Program-made: the position numbers and the translations under genes | Shown here: positions 21,601 to 30,283 of the stretch, piece by piece | Layout of the letters: each line of letters opens with the position of its first letter | Numbering within the stretch: position 1 is the first letter of the stretch | The notes under the pieces: model-generated | Seen by the model: only the letters and a program-made list of their open reading frames with translations | Database searches by the model: none | What the model was told of the DNA's origin: nothing | From: Enoplolaimus lenunculus | Lineage: Eukaryota; Nematoda; Enoplea; Enoplida; Thoracostomopsidae | DNA length: 64,000 nucleotides | Reading direction: 5' to 3' | Assembly: GCA_030248215.1 (NCBI GenBank) | Contig: JASANG010000727.1 | Span: 62,001 to 126,000 of the forward strand

Positions 21601-24460
21601 TCACGGATAAAAATAGCAAATTGACCTAACAAACCGTATCTGTTATGCCTTTGGCATAAAGCAAAGATTTAATTGTAATATAATTCGCTAAAATTTTCTA
21701 GAAACCAAAATATCTAAACGTCATTGCCATCTAAACAATAAATTATTTAACATAACAACGTACCGTATTTCCAATTTTTCCTCGTAAGGCAAAACGCAAT
21801 CGGTCATTTGGTTATCAAGAATCAACCGTTGCTTGTCCCAGTAACCATTTTTGTGCAATACGTCCCAATGAACCTAAAATTTATATATTTGCTATTAACC
21901 TGACGCCCTAAGCCTAAGCCTAAAGTTTTATAACTAAAAAAACATTGCGAAAACAACCGAATTCAAACTAGAGACCATAATTTCAAATTGCTATAGCACT
22001 TATTGGCTGGGTTTTTGAAACCATACTTAAGTACGACTTAGGACTTAAGTACGTGTTAAAACCATTTTATCGTGTTTAAAATCTTGATTAAGCCAACTTA
22101 ATACTTAAGTCGCTGACTAAATTTGATATTTGATGTTACAGACTATAACAGCTCAGGCATACACACTTTAATCTAACTAAAACGACAGACTCGTGGTGGT
22201 TTTTAATATGAAGCAAACCTATCAAACCTATTAATTTTTTATTATGACTATGGCTCATTTTTGGCGTTTGTCTGTTTTTGTTCGAAAACTTAAGTATTTA
22301 CTTAAGTCGGCGACTTAAGTATAACTTAAATAAATACTTAAGTAACATTTCAGAAACCCAGCCAATTTAGCAATAGCTTTTCAAACTAACGAACTACAGC
22401 ATCTACAGTTCAAAACCTGTGCCGCTACACACAGTTGATTATATGTTGCAATTCTAAGTCAGTAACATTTTACATTTTAACTTTCAGTTAAAATTTATTT
22501 GAAACTTAGCGACCTACTGTAGTGACCCGAATAAGAGGGGGACTGATATTTATTTGGCCTCTCCAGAGATTAACTCACGCTCTGCCAACCTTCGTTACTG
22601 ATATATATCCGGTACTGCAACTATTCGTTGAATTAAACGTTTATTTGTCATGCGTCAATAGCTTGAGCGATCATGCAGGGTTATACTTAGGAATGTACTT
22701 TCAAAGCTTAAGTACGCTTTATATTTTTGAACGCAACTTTATTTGGTCCTGGAGTCATTTATGCACTACAATAACTGACCTTCATGGACTCTCATTAGTA
22801 TTTAGGGACTCTATCAGCTTACGGACTCTTATTAGGGATACGTACTCCTATTGATTGGGACTCAAAATGGTGACCCCCTCTCATTACCCCACACCCCCTT
22901 ATTCGTGTCACAACAGTACCAATCGTTTGAGTTCTATTAACATTTTGTAACAATTGAGTTCGAGAGTTTTTTACCGTTTATGCCGTTAAACAACCAGACA
23001 AAGTATAAACCAACTTGCCTGGTGTAATATTTCGTTTAATTGTTGCTCCGTTTCAGGCTTTTCTGGATATTTAAGCTTGATCAACCCGTATCCAGCAATA
23101 GCTAATACACCGGACGGTTTGAGCACGCGAATACATTCGTCATAAAATTTTGGCAAATCGAACCAGTGAGCAGATTGAATGCAAAATATTGCGTTCACTG
23201 AATTACTGTTCGATGGCAAAGATTCGCAAGACCCCAAACTTAAAAAAACTATGTATCTATCCGGGCCCGTAGTCAAGAGGAGGGGACAGGGGGGCTCAGC
23301 CCTCCCCCTGGAAAAATTTTAGCCCCCCCTAGCAAGGTGAGCTGGCTACGGGCCTGTATCTATCGTACATTTCAAAAAATTTCGTAGCACTGTAAATACT
23401 GCGAAAATTATTTGTATACTTATCATCGTCTCTTCTCGTATAGGCGTTATTGTAACAAAACAAATATAGATTTTACAGCGTCCGATATGCCAGACTTCAA
23501 ACCGGAACCGGACATCCGGTCGCTCGGTGCATACATGCAGCTCATTAAACAAAACCAGCGTCGCCGTGGACAACAAAAAAATAACCGTTTCATTTACCTG
23601 TAATGTATGTTCACAGCTGAATTTTCACGAGTCGCTTCGTTGATTTGCGTTTCGCTTGCATCGACTGCGATAACATTCGAGAACAACGCAGCGATTTTCG
23701 CCGTACTGAGTCCAGTGCCACAACCAACGTCGATTGCAGTATCCAACGGCTGCGCGGTGTTCTGAAAATAAAACGTTTCATAAATTCAAAATCGAACTTC
23801 AATGATTGGGGTCGATAAAATGCGTTGGCCCATGTTAGTTTAAGGTGCGTCCAGGTTTCTGGTGAGTCAATAAAAGCGTAGGTTTAGATTCTAGATTATA
23901 TTTTTCGCTTAGGCTTAGGCTTAGGATTATGAACACATTTTTGCAACGCTTAGGCTTAGGCTAAGGCTTAAGAATGCGCTTAATCTATTGTTACGCGCCT
24001 TAAGGTAACATTGGCCATGCTAACAGTAGTAAACGTAGTTGAACTCATGTGCAACTTTCCTAAAGTGCTGCGGTTTTACACGTTTCACATAGTGTATACT
24101 GCATCGAAAAACGCATTCGTTAACTAATACACGCTTTAATTCAGAGACTGCCTGTAATTTTATACTGAGTAATTTTTTGCACAACGATGTGTTACATGTC
24201 GTTAAAAACAATGTTTACTTTTGCTGGAACGGTGCCCAAAATACGTATATGGAGAGTTCCAACTTTAATAGCATAGATTATTAAGTTTTCATCAAAGATG
24301 TTTGACAAAAAGCACAATAAAATCTTAAACAAAATCAAGAGCCTACCTTTTGTCGAAGAAAAACGATGACTCGCTCGAGCACAGCATCAGGTAGAATCGG
24401 TCTTGTTTTGTTGTAAACCCTAGACACAGGGCCTTCAAATAATTTAGTTATTTTTGGCAT
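6609..24460 (-). CDS. Class I SAM-dependent methyltransferase (trans-aconitate methyltransferase-like), 5 exons
   Basis: Exons in coding order are 24460-24347, 23761-23598, 23238-23019, 21873-21764 and 6747-6609. They total 747 nt, a complete 248-residue frame, and all junction phases agree. Motif I is DVGCGTG at residues 49-55, the acidic ribose-binding residue is D72 in VIAVDAS, and the family-typical SAHWFD lies at 115-120. The C-terminal stretch YIGTWSGIRNYL is typical of the small cytosolic methyltransferases related to yeast Tmt1/Crg1 and bacterial trans-aconitate methyltransferase. The substrate cannot be read from sequence. The ATG is the only one before the conserved KLFEGPVS start, and length matches the family. 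Intron 3 uses a GC donor (CAG|GCAAGT). Intron 2 carries a MITE close to its acceptor. The last intron (21763-6748, about 15 kb) contains the whole BPI-like gene on the opposite strand. Family call is firm; function is unknown. Confidence 0.9.
7182..7579. mobile_element. Tc1/mariner-type MITE
   Basis: The end CTCTAGTGACCCGAATAAG and the complement of CTTATTCGGATCACTACAG are flanked by TA on both sides. A second copy at 22517-22916 is in the opposite orientation (the GGCCAAATAAATATCAGT segment lies at the other end). Both lie in the methyltransferase gene. Confidence 0.75.
8159..8307. mobile_element. hAT MITE with TAAGCC hexamers (group A)
   Basis: Ends GGCCAATGTTACTTTGAGG and the complementary TTAAAGTAACATGAGCC lie between exact 8-bp duplications AACTATTT (8151-8158, 8308-8315). 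Confidence 0.85.
8574..8755. mobile_element. hAT MITE, group A
   Basis: The left end is GTTTACTTCAAAGGGCGTCC and the right end is TACAGTAACATTGGCC. GGCTTA runs flank a TTTTTGCAACGC core. The flanking duplication is not evident. Confidence 0.65.
9508..9662. mobile_element. hAT MITE with GGCTTA hexamers (group A)
   Basis: Ends GGCCCATGTTAC and GTAACATTGGCC lie between exact 8-bp duplications AAAAGTTT (9500-9507, 9663-9670). Confidence 0.85.
9886..10107. mobile_element. MITE of the CCCATATTCTCA family
   Basis: Inverted ends GCCCATATTCTCAACTG and CAGTTGAGAATATGGGC, each followed by a TAGCACCTAT-type step. Confidence 0.65.
10338..10683. mobile_element. hAT-like MITE with CCGGAA ends
   Basis: It starts CAGGATGCAAAGCG then TTACCGGAACCGG, and ends GAACCGGAATCCCGG then TTGCACCCTG. 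Flanking 8-mers ACATCAAA and GCATTAAA match at 6 of 8. Confidence 0.55.
11013..11189. mobile_element. hAT MITE, group B
   Basis: The left end GACCAATGTAACGAACAGG and right end GGATCTTTACATGGGCC are inverted. It has a short TAAGCC run and the group's AAAGCTTAAGCTTACTC segment. Confidence 0.65.
11190..12074. other. Upstream region of the BPI-like gene, no gene seen
   Basis: It contains a GGCTTAGG stretch near 11230-11270 and AT-rich sequence. No promoter element could be assigned with confidence. Confidence 0.35.
12075..19022 (+). CDS. BPI/LBP/CETP-family secreted lipid-binding protein, 4 exons, nested gene
   Basis: Exons are 12075-12389, 13405-13898, 15338-15719 and 18567-19022. They total 1647 nt, 548 residues, with phases 0, 2 and 0 at the three junctions. 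Residues 1-26 look like a signal peptide (hydrophobic VVYLSTLAVFLIQC). The N-terminal BPI barrel follows. Its two cysteines, C153 (DIVSC) and C193 (GMLC), are 40 residues apart, as in the conserved disulfide of human BPI. The C-terminal half ends with a GGGMPLPAFCGLSFVRPKI-type segment matching the conserved end of the second BPI barrel, then an Arg-rich tail. Family members bind lipopolysaccharide or other lipids outside the cell and often serve innate immunity; that role here is inference. The gene sits antisense inside the last intron of the methyltransferase. Its last intron holds a 1.6-kb minisatellite. The exons look more GC-rich than their surroundings. Confidence 0.9.
12432..12690 (-). 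mobile_element. tRNA-derived SINE in BPI intron 1
   Basis: Read on the minus strand it has an A-box region GTGGCGCAGTGGTAGAGTGC and a B box AGTTCGATCCC. The acceptor-like ends GGGCTAC and TAGCCC pair, but the T-arm stem is lost, so it is not a working tRNA. The head is flanked by a conserved leader and a body shared with copies at 40900-41390. Confidence 0.7.
13955..14060. mobile_element. Truncated MITE of the ATTCTCAACTG family
   Basis: Only the left half (ATTCTCAACTGTGTGTAGCA) resembles the full copies at 9886 and 29221. Confidence 0.4.
14180..14247. repeat. Short AAGCCT hexamer run
   Basis: About ten uninterrupted or lightly varied AAGCCT/AAGCCG units in BPI intron 2. Clear MITE ends are not visible. 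Confidence 0.6.
14588..14815. mobile_element. MITE of the CCCGTATTCTCA family
   Basis: The left end GAGCCCGTATTCTCAAATG and right end CATTTGAGAATATGGGAC are inverted. Confidence 0.6.
14877..15214. mobile_element. hAT MITE with CTCCGG ends
   Basis: It starts CAGGCTACAACCGGAAG and ends GATTGCACACTG. Flanking 8-mers GTTGGAAA and GTTGCAAA match at 7 of 8. Both ends are CTCCGGC-rich. Confidence 0.65.
15791..16190. mobile_element. hAT MITE with TTCCGG/TTCCTG ends
   Basis: It starts CAGGGTTCAACCGG and ends CCTGTTAAAACCCTG. Flanking 8-mers GTAGCAGC and GCAGCAGC match at 7 of 8. A further partial end lies at about 16205-16290. Related pieces occur near 26740 and 29505-29905. Confidence 0.65.
16703..18350. 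repeat. Minisatellite of hairpin-forming units, about 17 copies
   Basis: Units of roughly 75-105 bp repeat the core ACTCCTGCGCTGGAACG...CGTTCCAGC. The arms GCTGGAACG and CGTTCCAGC are inverted, so each full unit can fold into a hairpin around CCAAAACACGTATG. The middle units are nearly identical; the edge units differ more (ending GCTGGAATGC). The array fills most of the last BPI intron, which also lies inside the methyltransferase intron. A lone worn unit occurs at 24215-24275. Confidence 0.9.
19260..19415. mobile_element. Partial hAT MITE, group B, reverse orientation
   Basis: GGCTTAGGCTT runs and a right end CTGTTCTTTACATTGGCC match group B. The left end is unclear. Confidence 0.5.
20014..20385. 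mobile_element. hAT MITE with TTCCGG ends
   Basis: It starts CAGGGTGCAACCGGAATTCC and ends GGTTGCACCCTG. The exact 8-bp duplication TTGAAAAC flanks it (20006-20013, 20386-20393). Subterminal regions are TTCCGG runs. Confidence 0.9.
20756..20972. mobile_element. Fold-back DNA element, second full copy
   Basis: The arms are near-perfect inverted repeats (ACTGCAAAAAATGGTGAG ... CATTTTTTGCAGT), matching the element at 2793-3008 with the same GAGTCAAATTGACTC steps. Confidence 0.7.
21241..21436. mobile_element. hAT MITE, group A
   Basis: Ends GACCGATGTTACTTTTAGG and CTAAAAGTAACATAGGCC. The interior has AAGCCT steps around a GTGATGCAAAAGCG core. Confidence 0.65.
22007..22363. mobile_element. MITE with GGCTGGGTTTCTGAAA ends
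   Basis: The left end GGCTGGGTTTTTGAAACC and right end TTTCAGAAACCCAGCC are inverted, with ACTTAAGTA steps inside both. Related ends appear at 39620-39862, 49527-49795 and 51311-51592. Confidence 0.6.
22517..22916. mobile_element. Tc1/mariner-type MITE, second copy
   Basis: Ends CTGTAGTGACCCGAATAAG and the complement of CTTATTCGTGTCACAACAG, flanked by TA on both sides. It is inverted relative to the copy at 7182-7579. Confidence 0.75.
23261..23355. mobile_element. Small hAT-like MITE beside a splice acceptor
   Basis: Ends CGGGCCCGTAGTC and the complement of GGCTACGGGCC lie between direct copies of GTATCTAT (23253-23260, 23356-23363). It sits in methyltransferase intron 2, about 22 nt upstream of the exon at 23238. 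The T-run of the acceptor is kept. The CCGTAGCC ends recur near 19750, 20500, 28350 and 34720. Confidence 0.7.
23827..24016. mobile_element. hAT MITE, group A, in methyltransferase intron 1
   Basis: Ends GGCCCATGTTAGTTTAAGG and CTTAAGGTAACATTGGCC. GGCTTA runs flank a TTTTTGCAACGC core. Confidence 0.7.
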
Positions 24461-24579
24461 AACAGATTTGAAAAATGAAAAAAATTAGAACTGACAATTT
24501 AAGCATGGACAAAATGTCACAACATACCCACATACAATTTAGCAACAGTGGGGCGAAACGGAATACCGACTCTGGTATG

Positions 24580-26400
24580 AATTCCGATTCAAAACAAGTT
24601 TCGATTCCTCCGATTGAAAACACGTTTCGATTCCGATTTCCAATTCAAAACAAGTTTCGATTCCAATTTCCGATTCAAAACAAGCTTCGATTCCGATTTC
24701 CGATTCAAAACAAGTTTCGATTCCGATTTCCGATTGAAAACAAGTTTCGATTCCGATTTCCGATTCAAAACAAGTTTCGATTCCTCCGATTGAAAACACG
24801 TTTCGATTCCAATTTCCGATTCAAAATAAGTTTCGATTCCGATTTCCGATTCAAAACAAGTTTCGATTCCGATTTCCGATTCAAAACAAATTTCAATTCC
24901 GATTTCGATTCAAAACAAGTTTCGATTCCGATTTCCGATTCAAAACAAGTTTCGATTCCTCCGATTGAAAACACGTTTCGATTCCGATTTCCGATTCAAA
25001 ACAAGTTTCGATTCCTCCGATTGAAAACACGTTTCGATTCCGATTTCCGATTCAAAACAAGTTTCGATTCCTCCGATTCAAAACAAGTTTCGATTCCGAT
25101 TTCCGATTCAAAACAAATTTCGATTCCTCCGATTGAAAACACGTTTCGATTCCGATTTCCGATTCAAAACAAGTTTCGATTCCTCCGATTGAAAACACGT
25201 TTCGATTCCGATTTCCGATTCAAAACAAGTTTCGATTCCTCCGATTCAAAACAAGTTTCGATTCCGATTTCCGATTCAAAACAAGTTTCGATTCCTCCGA
25301 TTGAAAACACGTTTCGATTCCGATTTCCGATTCAAAACAAGTTTCGATTCCTCCGATTGAAAACACGTTTCGATTCCGATTTGTGATTCAAAACAAGTTT
25401 CGATTCCGATTTCCGATTGAAAACAAGTTTCGATTCCGATTTCCGATTGAAAACAAGTCTCGATTCCGATTTCCGATTGAAAACAAGTTTCGATTCCGAT
25501 TTCCGATTCAAAACAAGTTTCGATTCCGATTTCAGATTCAAAACAAATTTCGATTCCTCCGATTGAAAACACGTTTCGATTCGGATTTCCGATTCAAAAC
25601 AAGTTTCGATTCCTCCGATTCAAAACAAGTTTCGATTCCTCCGATTCAAAACAAGTTTCGATTCCTCCGATTCAAAACAAGTTTCGATTCCTCCGATTCA
25701 AAACAAGTTTCGATTCCGATTTCCGATTCAAAACAAGTTTCGATTCCTCCGATTGAAAACACGTTTCGATTCCGATTTCCGATTGAAAACAAGTTTCGAT
25801 TCCTCCGATTGAAAACAAGTTTCGATTCCGATTTCCGATTCAAAACAAGTTTCGATTCCTCCGATTGAAAACACGTTTCGATTCCGATTTCCGATTCAAA
25901 ACAAGTTTCGATTCCTCCGATTCAAAACAAGTTTCGATTCCGATTTCCGATTCAAAACAAGTTTCGATTCCTCCGATTCAAAACAAGTTTCGATTCCGAT
26001 TTCCGATTCAAAACATGTTTCGATTCCTCCGATTGAAAACACGTTTCGATTCCGATTTCCGATTCAAAACAAGTTTCGATTCCTCCGATTGAAAACACGT
26101 TTCGATTCCGATTTGTGATTCAAAACAAGTTTCGATTCCGATTTTCGATTGAAAACAAGTTTCGATTCCGATTTCCGATTGAAAACAAGTTTCGATTCCG
26201 ATTTCCGATTGAAAACAAGTTTCGATTCCGATTTCCGATTCAAAACAAGTTTCGATTCCGATTTCAGATTCAAAACAAGTTTCGATTCTGATTTTCGGTT
26301 CCGATTTCCGATTCAAACCAAGTTTCAATTCCGATTTCCGATTCAAAACAAGTTTCGATTCCGATTTCCGGTTCAAAGCAAGTTTCGATTCCGGTTCACA
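24580..26400. repeat. 1.8-kb satellite just upstream of the methyltransferase
   Basis: Roughly 60 or more units in two interleaved forms: a 30-bp unit (CGATTCCGATTTCCGATTCA then AAACAAGTTT) and a 26-bp unit with CCTCCGATTGAAAACACG. Both strands stay open for long stretches (up to about 300 codons) because the periods suit the reading frame, giving FRFPIQNK- or ESEIGIET-like repeats. No start context, splice sites or family match supports coding. The array begins about 120 bp upstream of the methyltransferase ATG. Confidence 0.9.
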
Positions 26401-26518
26401 CCTGTGGATGTTCAATTAGAAAATAAATCTTGAACTTGTTTATTGTTTATGTTACGTTTTCTACAAAAATTTTCTTTCATTTAGTTTTCTATACGCGAGT
26501 CTTCCAAAGCAATGACAT

Positions 26519-26690
26519 CGGCCCATGTTAATTACACAGGGACATGCCACTTGAGAGACACGAAGCCTGGGATACTTACAAACTGGGAGGGTTACGATTA
26601 GGCTTTTAGGACGATTATGTTTGTGCTTACGCTTAGTCTCAGGTTTAAGCTTAGACCTAGACTTTAGACTCCATAGACGGGTCCTCATGG
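26519..26690. mobile_element. Possible MITE starting GGCCCATGTTAATTACAC
   Basis: The segment GGCCCATGTTAATTACACAG, then GCCACTTGAGAGACACG, recurs at 62697-62740 in similar form. It contains GGCTTTTAGG and CTTAGAC steps. The right end is not certain. Confidence 0.35.
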
Positions 26691-26955
26691 GACAAAGCAT
26701 TCATGTGATTCGCTATATATAAGTATATGTATATTTCAGTGTTCAACCGGAATTCCTGTTCCGGCCGCAATTTGTGCAAAAACTCAATTCCTGTTCTGAT
26801 GTATCTATTTGATATAGTCCCGAAACGTTTAGTTCCGATTCCGCTTTCGATCCCGGTCCTGGCATACATTTACTATTCGTGCAATAGTGTTACTAACAAA
26901 CTTAAATGACCACAGTAGGCGTATTTGGATCTAAAATTAGGTAGCAATAATAAGA

Positions 26956-27215
26956 GACCCATGTATAGAACAGGGTCGGAACAGTAGTATAAGCATATAC
27001 ATAAGCCTAAGCCTAAGCCTAAGCGGCCCATGTATAGAACAGGGCCGAAACAGTAGTAAATTCATATTCATAAGCCTAAGCCTAAACCTAAGCCTAAGCG
27101 CACGAAAGAGCCTATTCCTAAGCCTAAGCGTAAGCAAAAAAATTAGCCTAAAGCTTAAACTGACGCTATTATAGCCCCTCCGCAAAACGACCCGACCCTG
27201 TTCTATACATGGGCC
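26956..27215. mobile_element. hAT MITE, group B, with an inner repeated end
   Basis: Flanking 8-mers TAATAAGA and TAATAAGG match at 7 of 8. The terminal sequence CCCATGTATAGAACAGGG occurs at the left edge and again at about 27025, so the element has an extra internal copy of its end. TAAGCC runs fill the rest. Confidence 0.75.
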
Positions 27216-27437
27216 TAATAAGGTATAGAATGAACAAATATACAAATGAACACAACAAACGGATTTGACAAATATGGTCGTTATTCCTTTGTTAATAACT
27301 AAATATTTACTTAAAATCCAAAATCTTATATTTCAAAATACTTTTTAGCTAATTTTTATATGTACCGGTGTATCGATACAGTGTCTCATATGCAGATATG
27401 AAACCAGGAATTGTTAGTCGAGGGGGCAGGCATCGTC

Positions 27438-27588
27438 GGCCCATGTATAGAACAGGGCCGGAACAGTAGTATAAGCACATTCCTAAGCCTAAGCCTAAAC
27501 CTAAGCCTAAGCCTAAACGTATGGATGAGCCTATTCCTAAGCCTAAGCCTAAGCAAAAAATTAGTCTAACGTGTTCTATACATGGGCC
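27438..27588. mobile_element. hAT MITE, group B
   Basis: Ends GGCCCATGTATAGAACAGG and GTTCTATACATGGGCC are near-exact inverted repeats. Flanking 8-mers GCATCGTC and GCATCTTT match at 6 of 8. Confidence 0.75.
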
Positions 27589-28285
27589 GCATCTTTATTT
27601 ACAAGGGATAATCTGTGAATGGAGCATAAAAAAGTTTATTTCAAATATCAGCAATTATTTTCAAACCATCACATCTGACGCATACGAAGATCACTCCAAA
27701 ATTTGACTTACTTTTTACCCAATGGTAAAGTATCAGGTCGTTTAAGATTTGTCATACTTGAAGTTTCAGCACATTACCACATTAGCTTCTCTTGCTATTT
27801 TATAAGAGAATATTTACTTGAATCGAATTATGCCAAAAAAATACCAAATGACCAGAATGCCATTCAGAACTATAAATATTACAATCAGTGCCGGAGCAGA
27901 TAAGGGTGATATCTCCGCCCCCCCCCCCAAAACTCCAGAGTAAAGGTCCCCAAACTCGCGAGCGAGAAACCGGATACATTTCCATACTTCGGCGGGTTTT
28001 CTTTTAACCGGTTGCGGTGATGGCACGCACTGCCTTAGACAGAAACTAATACGCGATGGGTGCTCGCAGTACACATGACTATACCGGACAGAACTACCCA
28101 CCCTGACTGAAATTGTTCGACAGAAACAATACCCCCCCCCCGGGCTGGTCACTTTTTTGAGCAGAAAACCCTTAAAAAACAACGATATCGGATCCAAAAC
28201 TGTACAACAATGACTCACATCGCCGCATATTCTACTAAAATTTCAAAACATTTCATTTTTAAAGCATAGAATACGTTCCAGCTTT

Positions 28286-28580
28286 GTGTTTGGCTTGGTT
28301 AAAAAATTTTAAAAATTTCCGGATGGGCAAATAAAGCAGCAGCAACAATACGCCCGTAGCCAGCTCACCTTGTTAGGGGGCTGTAAAAATTTCGCAGGAG
28401 GCGCATTCAAAGGTTTATTAATGACTTGCAAGCAAAGTTGAAAATTTTCTAGGAGGGACCAAAAGTTTTGACAGGGTCGGCTCAACCCCCCCCCCCTTCC
28501 TGGTCCCCCTTGCCCACAGGCCCGGTTTGGTTTGGTTAAAAAAATTTCCAGATGGGCAAATAAACCAACAGCAACCAGGA
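28286..28580. repeat. CCGTAGCC-type element between two direct repeats
   Basis: A G-rich element (about 28350-28525) starting CGCCCGTAGCCAGCTCACC lies between two similar direct copies (about 57 bp each) that share TTTCCGGATGGGCAAATAAA-like sequence. Confidence 0.55.
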
Positions 28581-28786
28581 TTATTGTCTGGATTTCATTT
28601 CGGGAGTACAATCCATTAAACGGGTCTTTCAAGCGAACCTGTTAAAAGCGTTTATCTATGGTTCCAAACGTTTTGGTAGGACACCTATTACCTTATCCGT
28701 TCTTTTGTTTACACGATTGCCAGCAACAATAACAACAACAGCCGTCAGATAGAAGCAGTTGCTAACCGTATATATATAGATGGTTT

Positions 28787-29037
28787 GGCCCATGTTACTT
28801 TAAGGGGCGTCCAGGTTTCTGGTGGGTCTATAAAAGAGTAGGTTTAGATTCTAGAATACATTTTTTTTGCTTAGGCTTAGGCTTAGGAACATATTTTTGC
28901 AACGCTTAGGCTTAGGCGTAGGAACATATTTTTGCAACGCTTAGGCTTAGGCTTAGGAACATATTTTTGCAACGCTTAAGCTTAGGCTTAGGAATACGCT
29001 TAATTTTGCTGTTACGCCCCTTAAAGTAACATTGGCC
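28787..29037. mobile_element. hAT MITE, group A, expanded core
   Basis: Ends GGCCCATGTTACTTTAAGG and CTTAAAGTAACATTGGCC. Flanking 8-mers GATGGTTT and AATGGTTT match at 7 of 8. The unit GGAACATATTTTTGCAACGC plus a GGCTTA run is repeated three times. Confidence 0.8.
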
Positions 29038-29220
29038 AATGGTTTAGTGCATACCAAGCAATTTTCACAGCTAAATACATCTGCGACAGAAGTGCGAACA
29101 TAAATCGCCTTACTGTTCTGGCAAACAAACTTTGCTGTTTCCTATCGACTGGTATGGTACTCTGCCGGATGTTTCGTTTCCCGGAAACTCTTCATTACTC
29201 TATCCCATCAGATAATTGAT

Positions 29221-29445
29221 TAACCCATATTTTCAAATGCATATAGCACCTATCACCAGTTATCGATTGATTTTCAAACTGGTAAACACGTGTAGTTCCA
29301 GAATTCAAAATTTGTACAGAAGTAGGCGCAAATCAAATCTGAAAAATGTGCTAATTTCAAAGCTTGTCATTTGCTGATTCGAAAGTTTACAAGACCTATC
29401 ATTAACTGGAATAGGTGATACGCACATTTGAGAATACGGGCTATT
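29221..29445. mobile_element. MITE of the CCCATATTTTCAAATG family
   Basis: The left end CCCATATTTTCAAATGC and right end CATTTGAGAATACGGG are inverted, with TAGCACCTATCACCAG steps inside. Confidence 0.6.
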
Positions 29446-30063
29446 GGTTCCATTGTACTACCGCGTACCGCCACCAATTCCGGTATTTAAAATAGCTATA
29501 CTAGTCATCAGGTCACCCCACACTACCGGAATTCATGCAAATATTTAATTGTTGTTCCTGTTCCTGCATTGAAAGACAGAGGAACCGGAATTTTTAACGG
29601 TTTTGTGGCAAATTATTCATAGTCATTTAAATATTGGAAACTTGGCCATTCAAAAATTATTTCGAAGTGAGTGTTTTTGCAATCAGTTCAATTTTGTTAA
29701 TAAACTGTTTGTAGTTTGTAATGTGTTTTCGCAAAACTTGATGATGAAATAGATAATAAGCCATTTTAGTAAGTTTTCTAAAAAGTCCAACAGTAATTCT
29801 GTGATTAAAATTATTTCAAATTCCGGTTTGCGTTCGTGTTCCAGTTCCTGCAAACAAACTCAGTTCCTGTTGGTGTTGCTGTTCCGCTGAAACATACCCT
29901 GTTCGAATATTAACTAAATATACTTCCTAACTAAATATACTTCCGTTCTCGAAAACTGACACTTCTATGTTGTTCAATATTGGCCGTTGGCCGTCACCGT
30001 CCGTACTTTCTGGATCCGCCCGCCATTGAAAATTTTTTTAACGAAATATACCATACATTATGG

Positions 30064-30283
30064 GGCGCATGTTACTTTAAGTGACGTCCAGGTTTCTGGT
30101 GGGCCTATAAAAGAGTAGGTTTAGATTCTAGATTACCTTTTTTGGTTAGGCTTAGGCTTAGGAACACATTCTTGCAACGCGTAGGCTTAGGCTTACGCTT
30201 AGGAACACATTCTTGCAACGCGTAGGCTTAGGCTTAGGAATACGCTTGATTTTCTGTTACGCCCGTTAAAGTAACATTGGCCC
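30064..30283. mobile_element. hAT MITE, group A
   Basis: Ends GGCGCATGTTACTTTAAG and GTTAAAGTAACATTGGCC. The GGAACACATTCTTGCAACGC unit is repeated twice. Confidence 0.75.

Noticed and set aside
22522-22854. 110-codon open frame
   Set aside because: It lies wholly within the Tc1/mariner-type MITE, and a related frame appears in the other copy at 7313-7501.
23239-23400. Reading of the methyltransferase frame straight through the MITE, as if the element split an exon
   Set aside because: The apparent frame beyond the element is chance. The conserved protein is restored by an acceptor at 23239-23240, which puts the MITE in the intron.
24475-26433. Open frames of up to about 300 codons on both strands of the satellite
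   Set aside because: They follow from a stop-free tandem unit whose period suits the frame; no start context, splice sites or known protein family.
246-30283. TAAGCC runs as interstitial telomere repeats
   Set aside because: They lie repeatedly inside MITEs with terminal inverted repeats and 8-bp duplications; not a terminal or fused-telomere setting.
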